A stretch of 45,977 nucleotides of DNA from a virus, in IMG/VR virus record IMGVR_UViG_3300023083_000006, positions 1 to 45,977 of that record. One strand, 5' to 3'. Shown piece by piece: positions 23,534 to 32,812 of the stretch (positions within the stretch are counted from its first letter, which is position 1; the number at the start of each line of letters is the position of its first letter). The notes under the pieces are model-generated. The model saw only the letters and a list, made by a program, of their open reading frames with translations, had not been told where the DNA came from and searched no databases. The position numbers were made by a program, and so were the translations under genes.

Positions 23534-24013
23534 TCAAACCTGGTCGGCGCGTACCGGGTGCAGGGCGTCGGCCGCGGGAGCCCAAACCGACCCGCTCTTT
23601 GTCGTGGCCGCCAGGGCCGCGAGTTCGGCCGGCTGTAGGATCTGACCGGCCGAGGCGGGTTTCCCCCGGACGATGGCGGCCAGGCGCTCCAGACGGGCCG
23701 TAAGGCGGGCTGGCAAGCGCTGAACGAGCAGGTTCCATACGAACGCCGACTCCACGACGGCGACGGTCGCCAGGAGAAGGGCGATCAGCTGGAGGCGGTC
23801 GGTAGGAGGAAGCCGAACCTGGTCGACCCCTGCAAAGACCAGGTTCATACCGCCATACAGCATGACGACCGATCCGCCGAACAGAACGCGGCAGAGCCAG
23901 CGGGGTGCCCGGGGCCATGCCGAGGAGCTCGGCGAAAGCAAGATGTGGCGCGCGGCCATCGCGAAACTTGCGACCATGGCGGCGAAGCCTGCGACGACCT
24001 CGAAAGTGTTCAT
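23534..24013 (-). CDS. Membrane protein in the lysis cassette
   Basis: A 159-residue protein with about three transmembrane segments (residues 4-25, 45-63 and 74-96), then a helical, Ala-rich cytoplasmic domain. It lies between two holin-like genes and is coupled to the upstream one by ATGA. It may be an antiholin or a pinholin-type partner; family not recognised. Confidence 0.65.
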   Translation of the reverse strand: MNTFEVVAGFAAMVASFAMAARHILLSPSSSAWPRAPRWLCRVLFGGSVVMLYGGMNLVFAGVDQVRLPPTDRLQLIALLLATVAVVESAFVWNLLVQRLPARLTARLERLAAIVRGKPASAGQILQPAELAALAATTKSGSVWAPAADALHPVRADQV

Positions 24014-24342
24014 TCGGTCTCCTCCGGGCTGATCTTCTTGAGGACCCTTCCGCTCATACGCTTAACGAGGTCCGGCGCAATAGGGTTGGCGATCATCCCG
24101 GCCGCTGTCGCCAGGGCGCGCATATCATGGTCGCCAGTGCGCGCGATAATCTCGGCGATGGCAGGAACGAAGGCCGCGGCCATGATCGGGCCGGTTAGGA
24201 TCGCGACGACGAATGTCGCTGCGCAGAGGGTCCAGCCCGTGCCGTTCGTCTTGGCGCTGTAGATGCACGCTACAAGCTTCGGCGCCGCGTAGACGAAGGC
24301 GCCGAGAAATCCCCAGATCGCGACGCTCAAGATCTCGTCCAC
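24010..24342 (-). CDS. Holin-like membrane protein
   Basis: A 110-residue protein with two to three hydrophobic helices (about residues 5-26, 37-60) and a charged C-terminus (VKRMSGRVLKKISPEETE). Start assigned to GTG 24342, six bases after GGAGG; a TTG at 24369 would lie inside the upstream hairpin. First of the three membrane proteins before the endolysin; a holin or antiholin role is inferred from size and position. Confidence 0.65.
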   Translation of the reverse strand: MDEILSVAIWGFLGAFVYAAPKLVACIYSAKTNGTGWTLCAATFVVAILTGPIMAAAFVPAIAEIIARTGDHDMRALATAAGMIANPIAPDLVKRMSGRVLKKISPEETE

Positions 24343-24365
24343 AAGCCGCCTCCGGTCCTGAATCG

Positions 24366-24400
24366 CCAACGCCCGCCGCTACCATAGCGACGGGCGTTGG
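24366..24400 (-). terminator. Strong hairpin between tail and lysis genes
   Basis: CCAACGCCCG (24366-24375) pairs perfectly with CGGGCGTTGG (24391-24400); inside, CGCTA (24377-24381) pairs with TAGCG (24385-24389), so 15 pairs with one mismatch and a 3-base loop. It lies in the gap after the tail SGNH gene and before the holin-like gene. No U-run follows, so it may be a weak or processed terminator that lowers lysis expression. Confidence 0.5.
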
Positions 24401-24447
24401 TCTCGCCGTAGTTGATTTTCGGGCGTCATGATCGCGGGCCCGAAACG

Positions 24448-26199
24448 CTAGGTCTCCCGCACGATGAGCGAGGCGCATTGAATGCCCTTGGCGCTTCCGC
24501 CCAGGACAACGATCCCGGGATAGATCGGCAGGATCGAGGATCCAGAGCCAAGCGCGCCGCCCGCCCCGGCGTTCCGATAGACGCCATAAGCCCCGGAGAC
24601 GGCGTTCGCAACGATCTTGAGAACGCCGACATAGTCGCCAGAGGCCGGGAAAAACGATGTCGCAGTGACGTCGGTGTCCACGCCGTTGACCCGGGTTCGA
24701 AGGATCAAGGTGCTCGGCGTGGTCGCGCTGCGCAGAACCATCAATTGATTGGCCGAACCCGACTTAAGCGACTGGTCCTGATCAAAGGCCATGACCAGGC
24801 CGACATTCCCGTCGTCCGGGATCGTGCCTCTAAATTCGACCTCCCAGCCGGCATAGGTCTTGGCCTCATAGTCGATAAAGCACCAGTCCCCCGTCTCGCC
24901 CATCTTGGAAGCGACGCCGCCGACGCTGGTCGCTCGATCGCCAGAGAACGGCGACGCGGTGGCGCGGTTCGGGGCCTTGAACTTGAGGCCTTCGAAAAAC
25001 GCATCGGCCGCCGGCGAAGCGTCGTTCAAGATCGTCATGTAGCGGTAGCCGCGCGGAAGGCGCTGTCCGAGCACCTTGGACCGCTTGTTCCCGGTTCCTG
25101 GGCTTTTGATCGCCAGGTTCGGCACGCCAGACCCCGCGCCGGCGTAATAGATGGTCATGTCGCGGACGGTACCGCCCGCATTGTACGTCGTGACCTCCGG
25201 ATAGACGTCCGCCTCGCAATAGACGCCGACGCCCAGCGTCTTGGTGGTCGCGATCGTGCGCAGGGCGCCGTCACGCGCGCCGGCGAACGTGAAGAGGACG
25301 CCGCCGTCGAGGCCGTTCGTGTACGGGGTGAGCTGTGAGCCGCCGGCGACGTGGGGAAGCGCCGCGCCGGCCTTGCTGCTGAACAGGGCGGCCAAGTGCC
25401 AACCGAGTTCGTTATAGCCGATGTCCGACAGGTGCACGCCATCGCTCCAGCGCGCGCCGCCCATCCAGGAAATTTGATCGTCCATGTCGACGTTGACGAG
25501 GCTGCGCTCAACCGCAACCTGCCGGTGAGCCTCGCGGTAGGGCTGGAGCGTGCGATCAGCGGCGACTTCCTGGAGGTGCGGCGGGATCAGAACGATCGGA
25601 TAGGACCCGCGCGCCAGTTCCCGGGCGCACCAGCGGGAAATGTAGTCGCGGCTCTCCGAAATGCTCGAGGTGGTTCCGCCGTAGCCGTTGGCGTCGTTGG
25701 TGCCATACATGAGGACTGAAACTTGCGGGGCGACCTGGGCGAGATCCCAGCGGCCGGCCTGGATTCCCGCGCCGCCGCCCGGCCCCCAGCGGTCGTAACC
25801 CATCTTCGTCGTGTCGCCGGAGTACCCGAAATTGCGAACCGTAACGGTCGCGATGCCGGAGAAGGCATAGGCCAGGGCGGCCTGCAACCGGTCAGGCGGG
25901 CGGATCGTCGACGTCGCAAGGCCGCTGTTCACGACGCCACCGGCGCCACCCGCTCTATAGCCTTCGGTCAGGCTGTCGCCGTACCAGTGAACGAGCAGCG
26001 TTCCGCCGGCCAGGGCCGCCGCCAGGGCGTCGGAAAAGCCTTTCATGGCCGGCAGGCCGAAGGGCTGGAATTGCTGCTCGGCGACGGGCCCAAGCGCGCG
26101 GATCTCGGCCTTTGAGGGCTTGCGCGCGCCGGATGAGGCGTCGCCGTCGATGTTGAAGGCGCGCCAGGCGGCCGCAATGGCGGTGGCGAAGTTTCCCAT
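24448..26199 (-). CDS. Tail-associated SGNH/GDSL hydrolase
   Basis: A 583-residue protein at the distal end of the tail module. The first 65 residues resemble a virion-attachment segment, followed by an SGNH domain: GDS at 74-76 (HWYGDSLTEGYR), G-T-N-D at 166-169 (LMYGTNDANGYGG), and D253/H256 in SDGVHLSDIG. The C-terminal 300 residues are beta-rich, likely a jelly-roll or fibre domain. Probably a tailspike-like enzyme that deacetylates or de-esterifies host surface polysaccharide during adsorption (inference). No signal peptide, unlike the second SGNH protein. ATG 26199 has AGGA upstream. Confidence 0.8.
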   Translation of the reverse strand: MGNFATAIAAAWRAFNIDGDASSGARKPSKAEIRALGPVAEQQFQPFGLPAMKGFSDALAAALAGGTLLVHWYGDSLTEGYRAGGAGGVVNSGLATSTIRPPDRLQAALAYAFSGIATVTVRNFGYSGDTTKMGYDRWGPGGGAGIQAGRWDLAQVAPQVSVLMYGTNDANGYGGTTSSISESRDYISRWCARELARGSYPIVLIPPHLQEVAADRTLQPYREAHRQVAVERSLVNVDMDDQISWMGGARWSDGVHLSDIGYNELGWHLAALFSSKAGAALPHVAGGSQLTPYTNGLDGGVLFTFAGARDGALRTIATTKTLGVGVYCEADVYPEVTTYNAGGTVRDMTIYYAGAGSGVPNLAIKSPGTGNKRSKVLGQRLPRGYRYMTILNDASPAADAFFEGLKFKAPNRATASPFSGDRATSVGGVASKMGETGDWCFIDYEAKTYAGWEVEFRGTIPDDGNVGLVMAFDQDQSLKSGSANQLMVLRSATTPSTLILRTRVNGVDTDVTATSFFPASGDYVGVLKIVANAVSGAYGVYRNAGAGGALGSGSSILPIYPGIVVLGGSAKGIQCASLIVRET

Positions 26200-26272
26200 G
26201 AGTGCGTCTTTCCTGACTATCGCCGGTGCGGCCAAGTTGCGGGCGGGAATATGCCCCTTAAGCTAGAGGTCG

Positions 26273-28420
26273 TCACGTAACGGTTGCGCTGTCGGGGCCG
26301 ACGGGGCCCGACCCGTTGCCGTTGGCGTTGAAGGCTTGGACCCAATAATAATAGGTCCCGGCCGCGACCGTGTCGGTGATCGTCATCACTTCGCCCGTTG
26401 CGCCGACGATGGGCGATCCCAGCGGCGCGGCCGATCCGAACACGGCCGTCGTTCCGCGGTAGAGGATGAGGTGATCAAGGTTCGAGGTGGTCGGATTGCG
26501 CCACGACACGTCAGCATGTCCAACCGCCCCGACGGCGTCCAGGTCTGTCGGCTGGGCGGGCGCGACATTCTCCGTCGAGGTGTCGACCGTGAAGGTCGGC
26601 GACCACTCGGTGTAAGCCCCGGCGGCGTTCACGGCCGCGAGCTGAACCTCGATCATCGCATCGGCCGGAACAAAGCCGGTGACGATGTAGGACCCGCCGG
26701 TTATCGCGGTCTCCTCCTCCGGGCTTCCGGTCTCATAGCCCACGCCGCCGGCACGGCGCCAGCGCGCGGCATAGAGCAGATCGGCGGTAACGGCCTGGTC
26801 GCTGTTGACCTGCAGTCGCACGCCGATCGTCCCCACGCCGACCACGGCAAAGAACGGCACGACGTCCAGGATCGTCGGAACGGCCGCATAGATGGGCGCG
26901 AGCCTCGTCGTCTGGTCGACTCCGTCGCCCTCCTCGGCGGCCGGATTCCATGCATCAATCAGCGGGTCGGCGCGGGCGAAGGTGAACGTGATGGTGCGGG
27001 CCGATAGATCGAGTTCAGATTTCGAGATCTCGACCACCAGGTCGCGCAGCGTGGGGACGTCATCGGGGAGGGCGATTCGAAGGTAGCGTTTCCCGCGCTG
27101 CGTCATGCCGCCCAGGTCAGTCGTGATGGTCCCCGACGCGGTGGCATTGAGCGTCGACATGCGGCGCTTTGTGAGCCGGCGGCATTGGCCGTTCGACTGA
27201 ACCCAGATCAAGGCGAGCTCGGCCGACTTCACTTCGCCGCGCTGCGCAATGTCCGTCTCGTCGCGCCAGGGGTCCGTTTCGACCTGGTTATAATCGTGGT
27301 CTGGCGAGACAAAGGTCGGGACCAGTTCGTTAACCGCGTCCTCGTCGTTTGAAAACCGGCGCAGGGTATAGCCGACGGCCGAGGTGATCACGTCGTCAGG
27401 GCCGGGCTCGTAATACTTGCCGGCGAAGATAGGGACGGCGCCGGATCCGTCGACGCTGATCCAACCATCGAACGTGTCCAGATAGTTGCGGATGATCGAC
27501 GACGGCGAGGAGTTCCACGTCCAGGCCCCACCCATACGATAGCGCGGTTCCGTGCCGCCCGCCTTGAGCGGAACGGCCTCGTCGCAGACGGTGGCCGCCG
27601 CCTTCCAGAGATCAATGACCGGCAGGAAGCGCCGGGCGAAATTGAGGCGCGGGCCGCCCTCCGCAAGGCACAGGTACCAGAGCAGGCCCAGCACCGGATT
27701 CCGGCCCTGATCGTTGGGGATGTAAGCCCAGGTCGATTGATCGTCCGGGTCCTGGGCGGGATCTCGAGGGTCATAGTTGACCGCCATGTCCCATTCAGCC
27801 GACGGGACGGGCAGGCCGTTGGGGAAGTCTTCCGGCTGATACTTGAGATCGGAGTGATTGCAGATCAGGGCGAGCGAGGCGATCGCGTCGCCGCGGTGAT
27901 CGTTGGTCCAGATCGTCGGGAGCGCGGCGACGACAGGCGCATAGGCGGTTTCGGTCGCCTCGCCCTTGCGGGTCAAAATCTGCACGTGGTTTGGCGTGTA
28001 GCGCTTACCGCTAAAGCCGATCACCCATCCGGCCCCGTCGATAAAGGCCTCGTCGTCATGCAGCCAGAACCGGCCCGTCGAGCCCTCGGTGAGCCCATCG
28101 TGCACGGCCCCGACGTCATAGGAGAAATTCTCGGCCGCCTCGAAAAGCATATACGAAATGCCCAGGCGGGCGCGGCCGCTTCCCGAGACTCTCACCGGGC
28201 GCGGCTGTTTCTTGCTGGCCTGGATTTGGGCCGGAGACGGGGCGTCCGGGGCGAGAGCCTGGCTCACAGCCGTCGCGGCCACAGCGGCGGCGACGTAGAC
28301 GGCGGTATAGGCCGCCAGGGCCGCGATACTTTGGACGGCGGCAATAGCGCCAGCGTTGGCCGCCGCCGTAGCGGCGGCCGCTCCTGCGGCTTGCGCGGCG
28401 GCGGCGATGGCGGCGGGCAT
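26273..28420 (-). CDS. Central tail hub / tip protein (gpJ-like)
   Basis: A 715-residue baseplate hub protein, the functional counterpart of lambda gpJ. The first 60 residues are an Ala-rich hydrophobic helix, which could insert into a membrane. The body has typical hub features, including ARLGISYMLFEAAENFSYD near residue 80 and a long beta-rich region. The C-terminal 90 residues form a fibronectin type III domain (PTDLDAVGAVGHADVSWRNP ... TYYYWVQAFNANG). It follows the NlpC/P60-like gene, the usual order before the receptor-binding genes. The ATG overlaps the upstream TAA. Confidence 0.82.
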   Translation of the reverse strand: MPAAIAAAAQAAGAAAATAAANAGAIAAVQSIAALAAYTAVYVAAAVAATAVSQALAPDAPSPAQIQASKKQPRPVRVSGSGRARLGISYMLFEAAENFSYDVGAVHDGLTEGSTGRFWLHDDEAFIDGAGWVIGFSGKRYTPNHVQILTRKGEATETAYAPVVAALPTIWTNDHRGDAIASLALICNHSDLKYQPEDFPNGLPVPSAEWDMAVNYDPRDPAQDPDDQSTWAYIPNDQGRNPVLGLLWYLCLAEGGPRLNFARRFLPVIDLWKAAATVCDEAVPLKAGGTEPRYRMGGAWTWNSSPSSIIRNYLDTFDGWISVDGSGAVPIFAGKYYEPGPDDVITSAVGYTLRRFSNDEDAVNELVPTFVSPDHDYNQVETDPWRDETDIAQRGEVKSAELALIWVQSNGQCRRLTKRRMSTLNATASGTITTDLGGMTQRGKRYLRIALPDDVPTLRDLVVEISKSELDLSARTITFTFARADPLIDAWNPAAEEGDGVDQTTRLAPIYAAVPTILDVVPFFAVVGVGTIGVRLQVNSDQAVTADLLYAARWRRAGGVGYETGSPEEETAITGGSYIVTGFVPADAMIEVQLAAVNAAGAYTEWSPTFTVDTSTENVAPAQPTDLDAVGAVGHADVSWRNPTTSNLDHLILYRGTTAVFGSAAPLGSPIVGATGEVMTITDTVAAGTYYYWVQAFNANGNGSGPVGPDSATVT

Positions 28421-28833
28421 TAAAGAACCTCCCAGGCGGCGACGGTGGCGAACTTCGCGACCGTTATGCCTTGGTCTGATAGAACCGCCCACCCCGACGC
28501 CAGACGAACGGCGCCCATGAGGGCCAGGGTATCGGCGACGGGCCCCCAAACCATCCCAACGGCGCCGACAGGCGGGGCGGCGGGATCAGCCGGGGCGCAG
28601 CCGGCGGCCTCGCAGCCGGCGGCCATGAGCGCCTGTTGGCCGCCGGCTTCGATGATCAGCCTGGCCGCGCCGGCCGGGCAGTCGTACCGACCGCGCCAGG
28701 GGGTGGCGGGATCAACGCCGCGGGCGGCAAGGATCCAGTTGGCCGGCATCATGAGGCAATCGTTCACGCCATAGACGAGGCCCAGGTCTGCGGCGGCCTC
28801 GACGAAGGCGCCCGGATCTAGCCGCGGGGCCAT
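28420..28833 (-). CDS. DUF6950 / NlpC-P60-like tail assembly protein
   Basis: A 137-residue protein whose YGVNDCLMMPANWI segment places a Cys (residue 26) in the position of the NlpC/P60 nucleophile, followed by DPATPWRGRY, the pattern of the DUF6950 family. These proteins occur just before the hub gene in many siphophages and may act as a tail-tip peptidase or assembly factor. The expected His of the catalytic pair is not clearly conserved, so activity is uncertain. Confidence 0.75.
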   Translation of the reverse strand: MAPRLDPGAFVEAAADLGLVYGVNDCLMMPANWILAARGVDPATPWRGRYDCPAGAARLIIEAGGQQALMAAGCEAAGCAPADPAAPPVGAVGMVWGPVADTLALMGAVRLASGWAVLSDQGITVAKFATVAAWEVL

Positions 28834-29396
28834 GGCTTGCGCGAGTCAGAGGTGAGAAGCGTTGTGCGCTCGCAAAACCGATCATCCGGCGATCGCCGCC
28901 GCTGGTCTGGGGAGACCCAATATCCGAGGTTGGCGTTCTGCCGAAACGTGAACAGAGAGCCGACCGAAAGACTGACCTGGCGCTGGGTCTTGAACCCCTC
29001 GCTCGTGAACGTGATCTGCGTTGAGTCGGCCCGGCCGTTCCATGGCCAGGATATTTCCGTCTCCTGCTCGTTGGCGTCGAAGCCTATGAGGCCGATAAAG
29101 CATTCGGTCGAGCGCACGAGGGCGGCCTCTTCGTCCGCCAATTCCACGACGCGGCTCGTGATCGCCGCTCCGGAGAGGCCAAATTCAACCCGTTCGGCCA
29201 CGCCATTGACCAGGGCCGAGATAACCGGAAGGTCGACCATCTGGCCGCCGCCCAGGTACCGCCCGCCTTCGACGTCGACCGCATTGGGAGCGATCTCGAG
29301 CCAGCCGTTCCCGCCCCATATCCTGACGGCCGGCTCGGTTAGGATGAGGAACAGGGGCGAGACCCGGACGATCTCGGCGCTCCATCTAATTGGCAT
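28818..29396 (-). CDS. Minor tail protein
   Basis: A 192-residue, mostly beta-strand protein (IRWSAEIVRVSPLFLILTEP ... YLGGGQMVDLP ... QVSLSVGSLFTF). Its position between tape measure and hub matches the distal-tail/minor tail genes of gene transfer agents and lambda-like phages (DUF2163-type slot), but I cannot confirm the family. It overlaps both neighbours by ten to sixteen bases. Confidence 0.65.
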   Translation of the reverse strand: MPIRWSAEIVRVSPLFLILTEPAVRIWGGNGWLEIAPNAVDVEGGRYLGGGQMVDLPVISALVNGVAERVEFGLSGAAITSRVVELADEEAALVRSTECFIGLIGFDANEQETEISWPWNGRADSTQITFTSEGFKTQRQVSLSVGSLFTFRQNANLGYWVSPDQRRRSPDDRFCERTTLLTSDSRKPWPRG

Positions 29397-30054
29397 AGTC
29401 GAAGCTCTCCATGAACGCGGCCGAGCCCTTGGCGTACCGGTGGCGCGTGACGGCCGGCGCGAAGCTGGAGGCGTCGATCTGGCGAACCACGCAACGCGGC
29501 TGCTCGGTTTCCAGGAAAGTCCCGGCGGCGATCGCCTCGCGCAACGGCGGCCGGAAGGTGATCACGGCGCCATCGCGCGCGCCGACGCGGTAGAGCCGCC
29601 ATCCGGCCGTCGGGTGCTCGATCGAAAAATGCTCGCCGGGAGCGATCAGCGAGTCGGAATTGACCGACATTGAGGTGGCGCGCAGCGCAGCGGCGCCGGC
29701 ATAGATCGGGGAGGTCGACTCCTGCGAATAGCCCGTGTCGTCGTCGAAAAGCGTGTCGTCGTCATGGGGAACGTTGTCGACGATGACATAGGGCCAGCCG
29801 GTCGACTGCCGGCGATCGCAGAGTTTGAGGATCACTTCGGTCGCGCCGCCGTCGAGCAAGGCCTCATAGGCCCGCCAGAGTTTCAGGCTTTGGACCTGGT
29901 TTAGGTTGCTGTCGCCCATTTCGAAAAGCCAGCGGCCGCCTCCGTCGGTCTTGACCGTCTGGACGGTGTTGCTCGTCGACTGGCCGCCGGTCAGGGCGAC
30001 GCCGTCCAGGCGCGGACGCCAGGTCTGGAATGAGAACGAGGGAAATTCCAGCAT
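29386..30054 (-). CDS. Distal tail / minor tail protein
   Basis: A 222-residue beta-rich protein beginning MLEFPSFSFQTWRPRLDG, directly downstream of the tape measure gene, which is the usual slot for the distal tail protein that starts the tip. It carries a Q-T-V-[KQ]-T-D-G-G-G-R-W-x-F segment and a C-terminal RHRYAKGSAAFMESFD end. ATG 30054 lies one base from the tape measure stop. Family assignment is by position. Confidence 0.65.
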   Translation of the reverse strand: MLEFPSFSFQTWRPRLDGVALTGGQSTSNTVQTVKTDGGGRWLFEMGDSNLNQVQSLKLWRAYEALLDGGATEVILKLCDRRQSTGWPYVIVDNVPHDDDTLFDDDTGYSQESTSPIYAGAAALRATSMSVNSDSLIAPGEHFSIEHPTAGWRLYRVGARDGAVITFRPPLREAIAAGTFLETEQPRCVVRQIDASSFAPAVTRHRYAKGSAAFMESFDYAN

Positions 30055-30055
30055 G

Positions 30056-32569
30056 TCAGGTTCCCAATTTCGCGTAGCTGATTTGGCGGCCAGGCGCGGC
30101 TTTGTTGGCGGCGCGCAGGGCCCGCGCCGTACCCTCGGCCGCCGCCTGGTGCGCGATCGCGTAGATCGTCGCGTCGCCGTTGGCCCCGGTGAGGTCAATG
30201 GTCTGTTTGAAATTCAGCGTCTGGGCAAAGTTTTGGCGCATCGTCGGTTGCCGCTGCATCATGGCTGCGGTCTGCGCGACGGTGTTGACCCTCGAGCCCT
30301 TCGGAAGCTGGATCGTCTCGTTTTTGTGGACGTAGGCCAGGCCGCCCGGGGCGTAGTTGGTCCCGGTCGCAAAGCCGGGAATTCCCAGGGCCGTTCCGAT
30401 GCCGGAGAGCTTGCGGCCGCCGCCCGTGAACGCATCGGTCAAGACCTTGGCCAGGCCGTCCAGGGCGGCGTTGCTGAGCGAGTCCGCCAGGAACTGCGCG
30501 AACCCTTTCACGCCGTCTTGCTTGACCGCGTCCAGGGCGCTGCGGATGCCGTTATACGTCGCATCATAGTTGGCCTGTTGCAGGCCGGTGAGATAGCTGT
30601 CCGTCGCCTTCAAGACCTCGCCCCGGCGCTCCAGGCCCTGGCCGATACCCTCGTCGACGGTCTTGGCGAACAGGTCCCGAATATCCTCCGCCGAGGACGT
30701 GACGGCGTCGACGGATTCGGTAACGCCGCCAGCGGTCAGGCGCGCCAGGCGGCCGGCGTCGATCTTTGACGCGAAGCGGCCCTCTTTCGCCGCGTCGGCT
30801 TTGTCTTTGGCGTCTCCGGTCAGGGCCTTGACCTTGCCGACCTTGGCGGGATCCAGGAGCGCCGGCGCACGGGCGTTGAGGATGGCGTCGGAATTGAGGA
30901 TCGAGCGCACGGCCGCGTCATAGGCGTCCGAAGCCGCCTTGACGTTGTTCTGGGCCTGTTTGGTTTGCAGCTCGTTTAGGCGCAGCTCGCCCGCCGACGT
31001 CGGCGCCGATCCCTCGCCCATATAGGGGGAGATCGTGTTGCGAACCCGCGTCGCTTCGGCTTGGAGAAGGGCGATCGAGGCTTTCGCGCTCTGGAGTTTG
31101 GCCTTGGCGCCGTCACGAACCTGGATCGCCTCCTCACGGGCGGCGGCGGCGGCGTCGCGGGCGCTGGTCGCCTGCTTTCCGGTGGCGGTGGCGGCCGCGA
31201 GAGCGGCGTCCTCATAGGCCCGTAGCGCGCCCGCGCCGCTCTTGGCCATGTTTGCATATTCGGCCGTCGCTTGCGTCGCCTGGCGCTCGAGGGCGATGAG
31301 TCCGGCGATCGAGGCCGTTATCGCCAAGATGGCCACGCCGACAGGGCCGCCAAAGGCCGACAGGAGCGCCCCGCCCAGGCCGCGGGCCGCCGTGGTCGCA
31401 ACGCCCATCGCTACCGCTTGGCTGCTGATCGCGGCGGTCTGGCTGGCGGCCGTGAGCGTGCCGCGAAGGCCGGCCGCCGCAAGCTGGGCGTTCGCAGCGG
31501 CGGCGGCCTCGGTGGCCAGCGTGGTTCGCACCAGAGCAGCCGTGCGCGCCGTCTCGGTGGCAACGAAGACGGCGCCGGCCGCCGCATAGCGAACGCCGAT
31601 CAAGCCGACGATGACGACGAGGGCCGGGATGACGGTTTCGAGATTGTTCGCAAAGGCCACCAGGCCTTGAGAAATCCGCTCCGTAACCGACAGGCTGGAG
31701 TCCGTCTCGCCGATGTACTTCCCCAGGGCATTGTTAACGACTTGGAAGCTCGCGGCGATCGTGAAATTCGACTTGGTCGCCCGGGCCTCGAGCCCCGCGC
31801 TCGCCTTCAAGATCAGTTCCGCGAACTCGCGGCTCGTCACGTTGCCGGCCTTGACGTCCTTTGTCAGGGCCGCCACCGATCCCTTGTATTTGTCCGAAGC
31901 GCTGGCCACGCCCTGGAGGAGGGGCCGCAAGCCGTCGATCAGGCTGTTATATTCCTCCGCCTGGACCTTGGACCCGCCCAGCACCTGCGACAGCTGGAGG
32001 AGCGCGCCGGAGGCCGCCTCGGTGCTTCCGCCCTGGATCTTGAGGGCGGCGCCGACGGCGTTCGTCAGTTGCAGCTGCTGGGCGGTGCCGAGATTCAGTT
32101 CCTTGGCGGCCGAGGCGTTGCGGCCATAGAGCGTGCCCAGGGCCTCCAGCTCGACCCCGTATTTCTGCGCCGTCGAGAACAGGCGCTCTTGCACGTCCGA
32201 CAGGTTGGCGCTCTCCAGGCCGGCGGTCTTGAGCTGATTCGTAAACCGGGTGTAACCGTCGGCGAAGTTGGCGATCTCGACCGCACCGAACGCCGCGCCG
32301 ATGGACGCCGCCGAACCGAGCAGGGCCGACTTTAGGCCGTTGGACGACTGCAGGGCCGAGGAGGCGGCGCGCTCATAGGAGCGAGCGACGGACTTGGACA
32401 TGTCGTCGGCCGACCGCGAGATCGAACTATTCGACTTGCGAAAGCCGTTCTCCAGCTGCGCCCGGCCCTTCACGGCGATTCCGTTGGCCTTGTCCAAGTC
32501 CTTTTTCAGGCGGTTGTAGTTGGCCGACAGCTCGGCGACGAGAAGGGCCGTGTCTTTTTCCGTCGCCAT
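30056..32569 (-). CDS. Tail tape measure protein
   Basis: An 837-residue protein that sets tail length. The N-terminal 100 residues are coiled coil, followed by a tape-measure domain (DGYTRFTNQLKTAGLESANL ... RLFSTAQKYGVELEAL) and two hydrophobic, Ala/Val/Gly-rich segments at about residues 310-400 (VVIVGLIGVRYAAAGAVF) that resemble the membrane-inserting part of other tape measures. A Gly/Pro-rich region near residue 725 (GTALGIPGFATGTNYAPGG) precedes the basic C-terminus. By the usual 0.15 nm per residue rule, tail length would be about 125 nm (estimate). Confidence 0.92.
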   Translation of the reverse strand: MATEKDTALLVAELSANYNRLKKDLDKANGIAVKGRAQLENGFRKSNSSISRSADDMSKSVARSYERAASSALQSSNGLKSALLGSAASIGAAFGAVEIANFADGYTRFTNQLKTAGLESANLSDVQERLFSTAQKYGVELEALGTLYGRNASAAKELNLGTAQQLQLTNAVGAALKIQGGSTEAASGALLQLSQVLGGSKVQAEEYNSLIDGLRPLLQGVASASDKYKGSVAALTKDVKAGNVTSREFAELILKASAGLEARATKSNFTIAASFQVVNNALGKYIGETDSSLSVTERISQGLVAFANNLETVIPALVVIVGLIGVRYAAAGAVFVATETARTAALVRTTLATEAAAAANAQLAAAGLRGTLTAASQTAAISSQAVAMGVATTAARGLGGALLSAFGGPVGVAILAITASIAGLIALERQATQATAEYANMAKSGAGALRAYEDAALAAATATGKQATSARDAAAAAREEAIQVRDGAKAKLQSAKASIALLQAEATRVRNTISPYMGEGSAPTSAGELRLNELQTKQAQNNVKAASDAYDAAVRSILNSDAILNARAPALLDPAKVGKVKALTGDAKDKADAAKEGRFASKIDAGRLARLTAGGVTESVDAVTSSAEDIRDLFAKTVDEGIGQGLERRGEVLKATDSYLTGLQQANYDATYNGIRSALDAVKQDGVKGFAQFLADSLSNAALDGLAKVLTDAFTGGGRKLSGIGTALGIPGFATGTNYAPGGLAYVHKNETIQLPKGSRVNTVAQTAAMMQRQPTMRQNFAQTLNFKQTIDLTGANGDATIYAIAHQAAAEGTARALRAANKAAPGRQISYAKLGT

Positions 32570-32584
32570 AGCCGCCGCTCTCCG

Positions 32585-32812
32585 TCATTCGCCAAGCCGC
32601 CGAATTTGGTCGTCGAACTCGTCCTCGCTGGGCGGCTCTACCTTGGCCTCGGTGTTGTCGTCATACCAGCCTTCGGCCAGCATGCCGAACTCCCAAAAGC
32701 TCATGGCGCGAACCTGGTCGGGCGTGAAGCCTAGGCGTCCGCCTTGCTTGTAGAGGGGTCCGAAGGCGATTTTTTGCCGGGGGAGCTCGTCGCCGCCTTC
32801 GCCCCCAGCCCT
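32585..32812 (-). CDS. Tail assembly chaperone, frameshifted C-terminal part (gpT-like)
   Basis: This 75-codon open frame is -1 relative to the chaperone gene and runs to a TGA sixteen bases before the tape measure ATG. It reads IAFGPLYKQGGRLGFTPDQV and then MSFWEFGMLAEGWYDDN, a typical chaperone second half. No ribosome-binding site or early start codon precedes it; ATG 32703 is internal. Expression by -1 slippage from the upstream gene is therefore most likely, giving a G-T fusion as in lambda. Confidence 0.75.
   Translation of the reverse strand, partial: RAGGEGGDELPRQKIAFGPLYKQGGRLGFTPDQVRAMSFWEFGMLAEGWYDDNTEAKVEPPSEDEFDDQIRRLGE

Noticed and set aside
31271-32335. Plus-strand open frame opposite the tape measure
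   Set aside because: Composition is that of an antisense shadow; the tape measure frame is well supported.
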